64,000 bases of DNA from Pachyseris speciosa (Eukaryota > Cnidaria > Anthozoa > Scleractinia > Pachyseridae). Positions 21,244 to 33,896 of the stretch are shown piece after piece. The DNA is taken from assembly GCA_016490735.1 (NCBI GenBank), contig JAEMWC010000168.1, forward strand, positions 816,001 to 880,000, given 5' to 3'. Each line of letters starts with the position of its first letter. Within the stretch, counting starts at the first letter, position 1. Under the pieces are notes generated by a model, which worked only from the letters and a program-made list of their open reading frames with translations, made no database searches and was not told where the DNA came from. The position numbers and the translations under genes were made by a program.

Positions 21244-24200
21244 ATGGCCACTGGATCAGAATACACCAAGGAGTAGCTGAACTACTTCAGAATCTGCTTT
21301 GTGACCACAGATGTTATCACCGAGGGACTCCGTGCAATCTTCAAGCAGGAATGGGACAACCGCTACAGGGCTACTTTGGGGGATTGGAAAGACGAGCCCA
21401 AGAATGGACTGGACTTCAAAAACGGGGAGTCTCCGAGTAATAAAAAACGACATGCGCATCTCTTAGCAACCATGGTTAAAGGAAATAGAGCTAAAAGGGA
21501 CTGCACCATGCTCTTTTACGCTATCCTGTACTCCGACTGTATTAGGCCGGGTCTTCGTGCAGCAGTCAGGTCGAACGTTGATGACCTCAGGAAATTTCGT
21601 AATGAAGAATTTGCCCATTTGCCGGAAGGCAGTCTCTCGGACCCAGAGTTTCAACCTGCCATTGCTAAAGTTCAAGCTGCCTTTCAAGCACTCGGTCTTT
21701 CTACTTAGCGAATTCAAGAAATCAGAAACCAGGCAACCTTTCCAACAGAGGAGTTGAGTAAAGTCTTAAAAGCAGTTGCCGACCTCAAAAAGAAACTCAA
21801 AGAATCAGAAGAACAGCGACAAACCCTTGAAGAGCAGCTTCAGTCTGAAGTTTCGCCGTTTTGTGTTCTCCCTCCCAGGCCCTCACACGACGTTGCAGGT
21901 CGAGATGGTGAAGTGGCTAAAATAACCCAACAGCTACAAGAACTTAAAGAAGCCAACGAAAACCACTTAAGCTACTTGTACATCCATGTCCGGAGTATGC
22001 AATCACAAACACCCTTAACTCGAAGGATTTGAAGACAGAGGAGAAGATCGCCAATCTGAAGTCGTGAGTTGGTACAAAAGTGGAGCTTTACGCATCGTGG
22101 CTACTGGTGGTTGACAATGTCACCGACATATCTTCGATGCATATTCATTTGCCAGAGCCCGGAAACGAGCAGTGGTGTAGAGGCCAAATGCTGATTACAA
22201 CGCAAGACGCCACCTCAATCCCCTCAGAGAACTCTTTCATTCAACACATCTCAGTAAGCGAGGGTATGGAGATTTCCGATGCTACTTCGTTATTGGCCAA
22301 GATCTCTGGTATCCCGGACAGTGAGATGGAAAAAGAAGTTGCACGGGCATTAGACTGTCAACCTCTGGCCTTAGCAATCGCCGCCACTTTTGTTAAGGAA
22401 ATGCGGAAAGACAAAGCCTCCTCAAATTTTAGCTGGAAAGATTACTTAGAAAAGCTGAAGAAAGGCCAGCGTTCTAACACCGAGACTTTATTTACCAAGA
22501 CAAACCCAATCTATCCAAAATCTATGACTGCCGCGATTACACTAGCGGTCAAAAACGTGATGTCATCTGACGAAATGTTAAGTCGTGTATTTAGTTTAAT
22601 TTCTCTCTGTGCACAGCAACCCTTAAATCTTGAGATCATGGTCAACTACATCCTAAATTTGAGGGAGGAAAACATTCTGAATGCAGATGATGAACTGAAG
22701 GATAAAGATTTAATTCGTTGGAGGATTCGAAAATGCTCGCTACTTTTACTTGAAGAAGATGACAGTGACGTCTACATTCGCGTGCATCAGGTTGTGCGCG
22801 ATGTTATCAAATCTGAAACTGAAAAACTTTCAGAGAGTCAACACCTTGAAGTCCTTCATGGGGCTATTACATCATTTTACCAGTTCATAAAGGAAAATCA
22901 GCTGGAGGACTTAGATTCTACTGTAAATAGCTTTCAAATAGTTGTACATTTAAAACGCTTAATTATACCAATCGAGGATACATACAGTAAAGAAAACATA
23001 TCTGAAGTTCTCAACAACCTTAACAGCATTAATGTAAATATAATATATTACCCTAATTATTTCACTTCGTTTGGTTCAATTTGTTGTGATAATTGTGACT
23101 TTGAAACAGCAAAACGGTTTTGTAATGTAGCCTTAAAATTAATTTTGCATAGTGGTATGTTTATTGAGGCAGGTGCTGGTAGAGCCAATACAGTAATGGG
23201 GTGTATCCTCTTACAATTAGGTGAGTTTGAAGAAGCAAAACGTTACTTTAATTGTGCTCTTGACTTTCAGCTACAAAAGCTGGGACCTCAGCACACGGTT
23301 GTCGCAGCTAGCTATAATAACCTAGCGACAGTACTCATGGAGCAAGGTGACCTGCAGCAAGCAAAAGAGTATCATGAGCGTGCTCTGGCCATTAATCTAC
23401 AACGGCTGGGTCCTCAGCATGTGGATGTCTCACGTAGCTATAATAACCTAGGGATAGTACTTACTGCTCAAGGTGACCTGCGGCAAGCAAAGGAGTATCA
23501 TGAGCGTGCTCTGGCCGTTCTTCTACAAAAGCTGGGACCTCAGCATGTGGATGTCGCAGGTTGCTATAGTAGCCTAGCTCATGTAATAGGAGCCCAAGGT
23601 GACCTGCCGCAAGCAAAGGCGTATCTTGAGCGTGCTCTGGCCATTGAGCAGCAAAAGCTGGGACCTGAGCATTTGAATGTCGTAGGTACTTATAATAACC
23701 TTGCGACTGTACTCAGTGACCAAGGTGAGCTGCATCAAGCAAAAGAGTATCATGAGCGTGCTCTGGCCATTCTCCTTCGAACGCTGGGTCCTCGACATGT
23801 GCATGTCGCAAAGACCTTTAATAACCTAGCCAATGTACTCAGGGCCCAAGGTGAATTGCAGCAAGCAAAGGAGTATTATGAGCGTGCTCTGGCCATTCGT
23901 CTACAAAAGCTGGAACCTCAGCATGTGGATGTCGCAGTTAGCTATCATAACCTAGCGACGTTACTCAGGGTCCAAGGTGACCTGCAGCAAGCAAAGGAGT
24001 ATAATGACCATGCTCTGGCCATTCGCCTACAAAAGCTGGGTCCTCAGCATGTGAATGTCGCAGATAGTTATCAAACCCTAGCCAATATACTCATTGACTA
24101 AGGTGACGTGCAGCAAGGAAAGCAGTATAATGAGCGTGCTCTGGCCATTCGCCTACAAAAGCTGGGTCCTCAGCATGTGAATGTCGCAGATAGTTATTAT

Positions 24201-24413
24201 AACCTAGCCCAGTTATTTAGGTACCAAGGTGACCTGCAGCATGCAAAGGATTATTATGATCGTGCCCTGGCCATTTATCTGCATCAGTTCGGACCTCAGC
24301 ATCCTCGTACTTCCACTGTTCAACGTAGCTTGGCTAATCTACGCCTGCAAATGAGAGAAGAAGAGGATGTGGGCGTTCCTCAGACCAAAAGGGGGCGACT
24401 TGACAGTCAATAG
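21244..24413 (+). pseudogene. Gene B: HEPN - (NB-ARC) - TPR pseudogene
   Basis: Same family as gene A, subfamily beta. ATG 21244 precedes a conserved NYF region. Lesions: CAG to TAG at 21274, CAG to TAG at 21706, a deletion of about 165 bp at about 21985 that removes the P-loop and shifts the frame, TGA at 22065, and CAA to TAA at 24099. The HEPN motif RNEEFAH is preserved, as are Walker B, the GLPLA-like and the MHD-like motifs. From 22080 a 673-codon frame runs uninterrupted through the rest of NB-ARC and most TPRs. Another 101 codons follow the last nonsense codon, ending in REEEDVGVPQTKRGRLDSQ. Loss of the ATP-binding loop means it cannot act as a normal NTPase. The long open 3' part may simply reflect recent decay. 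Confidence 0.9.
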
Positions 24414-24480
24414 ATGTGTATAAATTATGAAATACTGTAATAAAAAGAAAGTTGATGGAGAATGTTTAATCGCGGTCTCG

Positions 24481-24690
24481 CCCTGGCCATTTATCTGCAT
24501 CAGTTCGGACCTCAGCATCCTCGTGTCTCAGCTGAAACCTGGCTGAGCTACGCCAACAAATGCGGGTATCCGAGGATGTGGAAGTTCGTGAGACGGAAAG
24601 GGGGTACTGTGCCATGCATGTATAAATTGTGAAATACTTTAATAAATTCGAAATAAATGTTTGATTACGAATTTTTAATCGCAGTTTACT
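24481..24690 (+). repeat. Duplicated 3' end of gene B
   Basis: The last TPR helix, tail and 3' flank of gene B (from CCCTGGCC at 24265) recur at 24481, offset 216 bp. The recurrence includes HQFGPQHPR-type coding sequence and a second GAAATACTTTAATAAATTC poly(A) region. The second copy has accumulated its own deletion after CTCAGCTGAAACC. It is a fossil of a tandem duplication of the terminal segment. Confidence 0.8.
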
Positions 24691-25186
24691 TTAATAAATT
24701 TTAGATTTCCACACAAATCATTGCATGAGATATTTAGAAGCTTTGAAAATCTACTTATTTTTCTTCTTAACCGTTTTGCTGTTTCCCTCAAGATGTATGG
24801 TCGCTAAATTAATTAATTAATTAATTAATTAATTAAAGTAATAAGGGATAAACTTTAATGAAATTGATGTCGCTGCTTTCGTTGTATTTATGCTTGAATT
24901 TTCTAAACGAAATGGAGAAAACATGTTGATTGTGTCGAGCGTAAATAACTACTGCTTATGTTTTACAGTAATTGTAGGTCTTCTCAATTATGTACAAACA
25001 AAAAACTTGCAGTCAGCCGCGCATTTTTAGGCCAAACTAGAACAAAATAATTTGTAATTTTGTGAAGTTTCCTAGTAGCATATATCCCCGAAGATTACTA
25101 AGTAGTCGAAAGTTATGTATTGCCAATGATGTATTAGCTAATATCTCATCAGTGACTTCTGGTGGTGCTAGAAAATTCGTGTACAT
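24691..25186. other. Downstream block of module B, first part
   Basis: Matches 57450-57975 behind gene D and part of 12480-13010 behind gene A. It includes a short AATT repeat at 24808-24835. The match breaks off at GCTAGAAAATTCGTGTACAT, where the 4.27-kb insertion begins, and resumes at 29458. Confidence 0.8.
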
Positions 25187-28100
25187 ACACGAGGAGCCGC
25201 AAGTAGGAAAATTTTTGTCCCGACGTTAATTGGCTTTATTTTCTGACACCTAATCTCGTTGAAAGGTAACTCTGAAGATAAAATCAACCGCTTGGATGAG
25301 CAAGACACCTTTGATGGGAGAGGTTGTCACATCAGAGCATCAACACTTTGATCATAAATTGTCCATGATGACTGGGATGATTCAGTTGTGACTACGAACC
25401 TTGCGTGTTGGATAAACTGTCACACCGGATTTTCACTAGCTTAGCATCGTACGGCCAATGAACCGTCCGACTACGCTGGCTAGTATTTCCCAGATTGCGT
25501 CACAAAAATAAATAAAATAAAATGAAATAAAAATAAATAAAGTTTTTGGCAAACCACATCTGCATGTTATTTCAACTTTTGTCCCGACGTTAATTGGCTT
25601 TAAATTCTGACACCTAATTTCGTTGAAAGGTAAATCTGAAGTATTTCCCAGATTACATCATAAAAAGAAATAAAATAAAATGAAATAAAAATAAATAAAG
25701 TTTTCGACAAACCACATCTGTTATGCATGGCGTGTGTTCCCATATCGAAATTCCTCGCGCCTTCCACGAAACCGCGCGTCTATTATTTTATTCCCGCTTC
25801 CTATTATTTTCAAACAGATAACTTCTACTGCCCTTGCAATGATAAAATCCAAAGGTAGATGCTTGGGAAGCAAAAGACACCAATACATTGCACAGTACTG
25901 CTGCTGTATTTCAATGGTTTACTCAGTGTTGAACAAGGTTGAGTCGCGCAATAAACAAACTCGTTGAGCACGTGTTTCCCTGAGAGCTGTCAATCTCTTA
26001 TGAGAAACATGAGACAGCCTGTAGCATGTAGTCACGTAAAGTAATTTTTCCAACAAAAGACATTGTCTAGTTATTTGAAAACCAGAATAAAAAACAAAAA
26101 TTTCAAAGAAGTAAGTTCAGGCATTATAAATCATATTTTCCAGCCATAATCGATCGTTCCCGTACCATTTTTACTGTTTTGGGACGTCTACAAGTAGTTA
26201 ATATAAGTAAGTTATCAACTAATTTTAACCAAAAATTTCAAAAGGCGCCAGTTTTATGCGGTATTTCGGAAGTGGGCACTCGAAATGCTGTTTCGGCAAG
26301 TCTCCGTACAGCGCAAAGCCTGATTCAAGGAAAAGTTGGTACGTCCTGAAAGAAGAAATTTGCGGCTCAGCATTTCGAAAATAGAGTCACGGTGAAGAGA
26401 GGCCTCGAAGCTCTTGTGCCGGATGTGCTCAACCTTATTTACAGCAATTCCGTGTCCTCGACTAGGTCCTTCTTTACTTCAAACTGGAATCGAAAATCCC
26501 TAATGCAGGATAGCAAACCATGATGAATCTAACGAAGTTAGGAAGAACAGTGGTGAGTTAAAGTAAATTGTTACCGTGTATATTGATTATCTACTGCTTT
26601 CTTGGGGGAGACAGACGTTTCATTTTCTCAAAAGATCTTCGAGCACGCGAACGAAAATGTAAACCGCCGGACATGGCCGGGACGCAAGAGGGTGGGGGTG
26701 AGGAGACAAAATTTATTTTCCTCACACTCGTTAAACTGATCTTCGCAGAAAAACAAACAAACAAAAAAAGTATGCGGACAGACTAGACAGTAGCAGCCAT
26801 TCAAGAGCAAATAATCTGTTGTTTAGATGGCCTTCACAAGTGGTCACCAATTAAGGTATGAGAGGGGTGGGGCTAGGCTGGAGTGCTGGCAGGAGGTACA
26901 TGAAGGTCCCGTCTGGTTCAAGCTATTGGCATTGTAGTATTTTTTGAGTCTTGGTACTTTCTCGTGTTATCCCTAAATCAACCTATGCCTACTGTTTTTA
27001 TTCATTTTTCTGTTAATAAATTTATGTTTAAAATCATGGTTAGTAAGTTTTACCTGACTAAATTAATAAGGAATAAATGAAATTTCATAATTCTTACATA
27101 AAAGTCACATTACTTTTGGTTATATTTTTAAATAGAAAATTGTGGTGCAAGCATTCTTCTTGACAAGAATCAGATCATCCTTGAAGAGAAAGTGCCTCCT
27201 TAGCAGATCACGTGGACCTTTGAGGAGGCAAACTACTACAGGAAGAAACTGATGCTCTATATACTTACCTAAGTTTTCAGCGACACTGACAACTAACCAC
27301 AATTGTTTGTAACCTCGCATATAACTGAGAGTAACAATTATAATAACCACTCCACCATTCTAACAAACTTGTAACTTCGTGGGTAGCATATAGTTACCTG
27401 AGAGTCGCAAGTTAATAACCGCTCCACCATTCTAACAAAATTGTAACTTCGTGGGTAGCATATACCTGAGAGTTGCAAGTTAATAATCACTCCACCATTC
27501 TAACAAAATTGTAACTTCGTGGGTAGCATATATCTGAGAGTTGCAAGTTAATAACCGCTCCACCATTCTAACAAAATTGTAACCTTGTGGGTAGCACATA
27601 CCTGAGAGTTGCAAGTTAATAACCACTCCACCATTCTAACAAAATTGTAACTTCGTGGGTAGCATATACCTGAGAGTTGCAAGTTAATAAGCGCTCCACC
27701 ATTCTAACAAAATTGTAACCTTGTGGGTAGCACATACCTGAGAGTTGCAAGTTAATAACCACTCCACCATTCTAACAAAATTGTAACCTTGTGGGTAGCA
27801 TATACCTGAGAGTTGCAAGTTAATAAGCGCTCCACCATTCTAAAAAACTTGTAACTTCGTGGGTAGCATATACCTGAGAGTTGCAAGTTAATAACCGCTC
27901 CACCATTCTAACAAAATTGTAACCTTGTGGGTAGCACATACCTGAGAGTTGCAAGTTAATAACCACTCCACCATTCTAACAAACTTGTAACTTCGTGGGT
28001 AGCACATACCTGAGAGTTGCAAGTTAATAACCGCTCCACCATTCTAAAAAACTTGTAACTTCGTGGGTAGCATATACCTGAGAGTTGCAAGTTAATAACC

Positions 28101-29457
28101 GCTCCACCATTCTAACAAATTGTAACCTTGTGGGTAGCACATACCTGAGCGTTGCAAGTTAATAACCACTCCACCATTCTAACAAACTTGTAACTTCGTG
28201 GGTAGCACATACCTGAGAGTTGCAAGTTAATAACCGTTCCACCATTCTAACAAAATTGTAACTTCGTGGGTAGCATATACCTGAGGGTTGCAAGTTAATA
28301 ACCGCCCCACCATTCTAACAAAATTGTAACTTCGTGGATAGCATATACCTGAGAGTTGCAAGTTAATAACCGCTCCACTATTCTAACAAACTTGTAACTT
28401 CGTGGGTAGCATATACCTGAGAGTTGCAAGTTAATAACCGCTCCACCATTCTAACAAACTTGTTAGTTCGTGGGTAGCATATAATTGAGTGTCAAGTTGC
28501 TTTTTGATCTTAATGTTGGATCAGTTGTCAGAGAAACTCTTAAAAGTTTATCATCTCAAGGTAGGAAATTTTTTTTCCTGGGAATGCGCAGTGGCAGATG
28601 TACAAAGGACAAATACAGTGGATGGAAACAATTGCTTAATGATTATTTGGCTTCCTGTTATTCACTGACTCGTTATTTCCCTCGTCATTGGTCATTCAAC
28701 CGGCAATCATTCACCATGCTTCAAAAAAACTATTTCTGTCTCATGGAAACGATGTCCCGTCCTCTCTGCATGCTTAGTTAAAGATCTGACAGTTGTAAAC
28801 CCACGCAGGCAAGTTACACATTTTCGTTTTAAACGACGCCGGCATTTCAAAACAAAAGGCAAATGTTACAGATCACATTATCCCGTTATTTAAATGCCTA
28901 AAAAAATTAAGTCATCATTTATTAATAATAAAAATGCAATGAGCAGTGTCCGCGCGAGAAGCGTAAAGCGTTTGGTGCCAGAAGTTTGACCGAAAAAAAA
29001 ATTTCTTCCGAACCGTGTATAAATATATTTCAGTCGTAAAAATTCGAAACTCCGCTTTTATTTACATTTTCACTCAAAAAGCGAATTAGAAGTAGAAATT
29101 CGGTCAAACGATTCCGGTTGAATACCTCTTCGAACACCATTCATGAGACGAAAAGGACGTCAGCCAACAAACTGAAGTACCTTAAAATTTACGCATTTCT
29201 GTCAATTCTTGCTGTAATTACTTTGCGTTGCAACGCCTTTGGACACAATCACTTTTCTCATACTTAATTAAAGTCGCTTAACGACAGGGGAATGTCTCGT
29301 TGTTATTGACGTGTGGTTTGGGGATCCCGCGGTTCTTTAACACCTTCGATTCCGCTCACCAGGCAAAGGTATTCCTGGAATTTACCATTACGTTCCAAAT
29401 TCTTTGATGTGCCGCATCTGCCCGTGCAAAAATTTCCCCTGATGCGGCTCCTCGTGT
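25187..29457. mobile_element. 4.27-kb insertion with terminal inverted repeats
   Basis: The left end ACACGAGGAGCCGCAAGTAG is mirrored by the right end, whose complement reads ACACGAGGAGCCGCATCAGG; AAATTTTTG is shared about 20 bases in. The flanks on either side are contiguous in the module A and D downstream blocks (about 13010 and 57980), so this is an insertion into module B. Inside are a near-duplicate pair of blocks (25215-25560 and 25576-25720), a 17-copy minisatellite and AT-rich filler. Open frames reach only 98 codons and no transposase is recognised, so it looks non-autonomous. The target duplication is unclear. Confidence 0.65.
27340..28490. repeat. 68-bp minisatellite, about 17 copies
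   Basis: Head-to-tail units contain CCACCATTCTAAC, AACTTCGTGGGTAGCATA and CCTGAGAGTTGCAAGTTAAT. Copies differ at a few alternating positions (AACTTCG or AACCTTG; GCATAT or GCACAT; AACCGC, AACCAC or AAGCGC), consistent with amplification of multi-unit blocks. A diverged founder unit precedes it at about 27290-27340. Confidence 0.95.
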
Positions 29458-31235
29458 GTGATGTCTCGTCCTTCGGGCGTTTGTTGACTGAGAGTTTTAT
29501 CTTTCAAGAACGTTTTGGTGTGATCAGCTTTTTAGGTTCTTTAGCGTTTGGTATGTAAGAAAATACCACTTGGTATTAAGTGTCATTTAAAAGGAGTTGA
29601 ATAAGTTTTGGTTTTGTTTGTAAACATTTCTGAGTGGCTGCTTATTATTTGAGTTAATTTTCTCTCATCACGAACCATAGATTTCCAATTTCCATAGAAA
29701 TCGTTCAATGAGATTTAAATGCTTTAACAATCTACTTTTTTTTTCTTTTTAACCGTTTTGCTGTTTCCCTCAAAATACATTGTTGTGAAATTAGTTTAAG
29801 TAATAAAATTTATTGACGTTGATGTTGCTGCTTTTTTTATTTGCTGCTTTTTTTTTTATCGTTGTTGGTGTTCCTGTGCTCAGCCAGGGATCGCAGAGAA
29901 GAGAGTGAAGCGTATCATCAGGGTCACTCATGTCGGAGGGGCATTTCGTCCTCAGCCGATAACGTTTCCAGCCATTTTGCACCCAGTAGATCGGTTAACT
30001 CGCTCCCAAATATGTAGTAAGTTTACGTGTTTACCAAAGGTAGGGGGGAGTGGAAGGAGAGAGACGCAAGTAAGAGGGGAAATATTCGCTATTCTTTTCA
30101 CCCACCCCTCCCACGCTATACACCCTTGTTCTTCCTGATCCTGACTGGCGCCTGGTGCCAAACGAAGCGTAAGAAATTCAATTAGATGCAATTACTTGGA
30201 GCTCCAAAATTTTGAGACTATTATATTAATAGTTAAGGCGTTCACACTAGCTGATTCAGAGTAAGCTTAAAAGAGCGCGATCAGTCGTCAAGTTGCAAAA
30301 CAAGCAAGATTTTACAAAGGGTACTCTAGAAGCACGCCAACGAGAGAATTAATATTTTTAGCAGCGGATATTCAACAACCTCACAATTCATCAACGAATT
30401 GATTTCTTTTTTTATATTGCTCACCAGTACCGGGTTCTCTACGGCTCCACCTATCCCCGGACAATACTCACTTCAGCTGCTATTTCAAAAATATGAAAAC
30501 TAACTGGAATTTACTGGTAAAGTTGGGGGCGCGATCTGCCAGGAATCTCACCTTCAGCAATCACATGGAGGCATGGACACAATTTTTTTTTCTCAAGTAA
30601 TAACGGTTGTGGTCCTGTTTATATTTTCCTAGCATGCTCGTTAATGCGTTTAGAGTTGGTGTGTCCTATTAGAACTGCGCATCTTGCCTGATGTCGTACC
30701 TGGAGTCTTCGTATCATACTGCGCATGCTTGAAGAAACGACCGACTTTCGAAAGATCCTTTAGGTATGCGATTTTAATTGGCTTTTTTAAGATGACCGGA
30801 AGTAATGTGAACTACAACAGGGCGCTGAACTCAAACCAAGCGCAATTCAAGCGAAAGCCCAATATTTTCGGACTTCCGGGTCAGGACTTTTCAGTGTCGC
30901 TCGTTCACGCAGCACTGCAGAAGAGAAGCAAAGATTCTGGGTACGAGATCGACGATTACTTGATAACTAGGATTTGTTGTGGAGGATGCTTCCTGATACG
31001 AAGTCATTTTTGCGCCGTATGTGACCATAGAGGAAAAGCAAATCTCAGCAACGGCTCCAAAAAGAAACTTGGGGGTATCCCTCTATATTTTACAGTTTAG
31101 AACTAAAGTTGTTAAATTAGCTCTGAAAATTGCTAATGGTTCCCCCCAAATTTATTTTTCAAATTCGAATATCGCTGGCTCAACCCTAGCCTCGCACATA
31201 ATTATAACCTGCTCAAATTCATTTTAGTATTAGGA
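29458..31235. other. Downstream block of module B, second part
   Basis: Resumes the homology with 57980-59825 behind gene D, including CAGCCAGGGATCGCAGAG, AAACGAAGCGTAAGAAATTC and CTTGAAGAAACGACCGAC. A 138-codon open frame at 30684-31100 lacks a recognised domain and its frame is not kept in the module D paralogue, so it is not called as a gene. Confidence 0.7.
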
Positions 31236-31609
31236 CAGGAGCCCATCACTTGGAGCGTACAACTTCACTATATTCCTGTCACGAAGTTTTCAAGGACCAA
31301 TTTCATTTTAGCTTGAATTTCCCGCGAACATGAGACTCCCGTAGGAGCCCATCACTAGGAGCGTACAATTGCCCTATATTCCTGTCACGGCGTTTTCACA
31401 GTCCAGTTTATTTTTAGATTGAATTTCCCGCCAATATCACACTCCCGCAGGAGCCCTGGTGACATCGCAAGCCTTTGTTTTCGCTCATTCAAACTCTTGT
31501 TTCATGGCGCTCTCGTTGTCGTTTCCGTCCTCGTTGCCCTTTTTCGCGGAATAAGATAGTCTAAATTGGCTTAATGTGGGAGTTGTATGCTGTTAGTGAT
31601 GGACTCCTG
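31236..31609. mobile_element. MITE family 2, copy 1 (7-bp target duplication)
   Basis: The ends CAGGAGCCCATCACT and AGTGATGGACTCCTG are flanked by a perfect ATTAGGA duplication (31229-31235 and 31610-31616). The inner part holds two diverged tandem units of about 115 bp, each with CTATATTCCTGTCACG. The second copy is at 59831-60221. Confidence 0.8.
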
Positions 31610-33000
31610 ATTAGGATCAGGAGTCACCTAAACTGACGTCCTGTTTCTGGAATTTCTTTTGATTAAGGTGGCTAAACTCGGTTTCCAGTACTTTCCAGCT
31701 CTTGTACTTTGATGGATCGTCATTAACAATCTTTATACTTTGTTACCTTTGTAGTGGTATAAAAAATGACCATGATTAGTGAAATATACATGTAACAAGC
31801 AAGGCTGAAAAAACTACGACCGAGACTCGATAAAGTAGGGCTGCAACCATGGACAGCTGTTTCGTCCTTATTGGGACTAATCGGCATGGTGTAGCAGTTT
31901 CAAGTTCCGTACCTTGGACCCTCTTGCCACCTGATCCACGCTTTGCCACACCACGTGGTCCGGATAGCAAGGAATCCAAGTGTCATGATGGCGTCTCGCA
32001 AAGAGACAGTAAGAGTCAGTAAGTAACAAATATTCACTGAAGTGGAGGTAAATATCCACCACTTTCACCGACACTGAGGTGAATAATTGTTTCAGTATAT
32101 ACCGAACAAGATGAATAATTAGCGGACCAAAACATTACTTTATGCGTGACAATATACCGACAAGCTGTCGGAATTGTAAAATCTCGCACGCCGGTTGCCG
32201 CACGCCAGTTGGTTTGTTTTTAAACAAATATACAATACTGTTTCCTGCTCGGTATTAAATAATACAGTTTTACTACATTTGTTTGAGATTTGTACAGAAA
32301 CTATTTAACACGAAAACGGCGTTTTCAAAGATTTAAAAATATGCCCCCCCCCCTCTCTATTAAGCCCCCCTCTCCAATAAATCCCCCGTTAATAAGTCCC
32401 CGGGGACTTAATAGAGCTTTTACGGTATTTTTTCTTCCCCATCCCTCCCCGCACCTTCGTCTTTCAGCCTGACTCCCACACCCTTGGTCATATTTACTTA
32501 TGTTTGTAACCCAGGATTGCTTCCGCGAAACTACTCAACCCTTGCTCGGCCCAAAATACGCCTGCTCTGCAGGGGAGAATCTGATTTAAAATAGAAGGCA
32601 CAGCTTCCACACCTTACCTTCTACGGTGTCTTAGGTCTTTCTGACACCTCCCTTAAGCTGATACCCGCGATACTGAACAAGGTGTCCAATTAGGAGAGGT
32701 TGTTGGTAAGGTGTGTCAGTCAGACCTTCTAAAGTCTACGTTGCAAGAAAAAAGACGACAGCGGATATTTCACAAACTGGACGCCGTAAATATCTGTGCG
32801 CTAAATGTAGAAACAAATCGACAGAGATGCAATGTAAATAGAGTGGAGCTGCCGTTTCAGCTTGACTTTCAAGAATTCTATCCGCTTAATTAAGGGATGG
32901 CGCAGTGGTGAGAGCGCTCGCCTCCCACCAATGTGGCCTTGGTGACGTCATAAGTGGGCTGAGTTTGTGTTGGTTCTCGACCCCGCTTCGAGGGAACGTA

Positions 33001-33446
33001 TAATAATAATAATAATATATCACATTTATATTGCGCATTTTCTATGCAATATTCAAATGCGCATTACAACACTGGCCGGGGGACTTTGCCAGACTGCTTA
33101 TAACGCAGTTTACAATTAATGAAGTTGAGTTATGAGTGCCCCCGTAATGTCAATATCAAATTAAGACAGACACTAGGGGTGGTCACTGCCAGAGTTTTGT
33201 TGCGTCCCTAGTGGTTCTTTTACGTCCCACAGAATCAGAGAATTATGAAGAGTTGTGAGACGGGGCCTACGGTTTATCGTCCTTATCCGAGAAGACTAGA
33301 AAGTCTAACCGTTTGTAGATGTCATTACAAAGGCAGCACTTTCTCCTCAATTATTTAAAGACCCTGAGTGTTGGTCCGGCCGGGATATGAACCCGCGACC
33401 TCCCGCACGGTAGTCCGGTGCTCTACCACTGAGCTAACCGGTCGGC
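33001..33446 (-). mobile_element. tRNA-derived SINE, family 2, minus strand
   Basis: The minus strand begins with a tRNA-like head at 33374-33446 (TAGCTCAGTGGTAGAGC A box; GGGTTCATATCC B box). A long body follows with CAGGGTCTTTAAATAATTG and GACGATAAACCGTAGGC, ending in a TTA microsatellite at 33001-33018. It sits inside the older SINE-head fragment. The module B paralogue at about 15370 lacks it, so it inserted after the B/C duplication. Confidence 0.75.
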
Positions 33447-33730
33447 GTATGAGGCTAATAAGCGATTCCATGGCAGCCATTGTCAAGGTTCCGCAGGGAT
33501 CTCAAGCTCGCTGGGCGTACAACCATTGTGCAATAAAGAAAAATAAGGTTTTTCTGTGGAAAACGTTTCCTTTTTGAAGACAAAATTACAAACGTTATGT
33601 TGTTTTACTTTTTCCTGAAATTATTTCTTGGTCTTTTTGTAAACTGTTTGTGCGTCCATAGTCGATTTGAAACGATTCCGTGGGGTCTTCTACTGCTATG
33701 TAAGTTGCGGTTCATTAAGAGACAGCAATT

Positions 33731-33855
33731 TGAAATCAAATGAAGAATGATCCTCGCAGTTGTGAACGCAATTTATGCAATTGCGAAAAGAAGCCTGAAA
33801 AAAATTCAGGACTTCAACGGGGTTGAACCCGTGACGTCGCGATTATCGGTGCGAT

Positions 33856-33896
<41 letters not shown>

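Noticed and set aside
27340..28490. Regularly repeated array that might be taken for a CRISPR
   Set aside because: The full 68-bp unit repeats with no unique spacers, in a eukaryotic context. It is a minisatellite.
28485..28781. 98-codon frame inside the 4.27-kb insertion as a possible transposase
   Set aside because: No catalytic motif or domain recognised and far too short. I cannot support it.
30684..31100. 138-codon plus-strand frame
   Set aside because: No domain. The paralogous sequence at 59290-59640 breaks the frame, so it is not under coding constraint.
33374..33446. Second tRNA gene candidate on the minus strand
   Set aside because: It is the head of a SINE with a body and microsatellite tail; the acceptor stem is degenerate.
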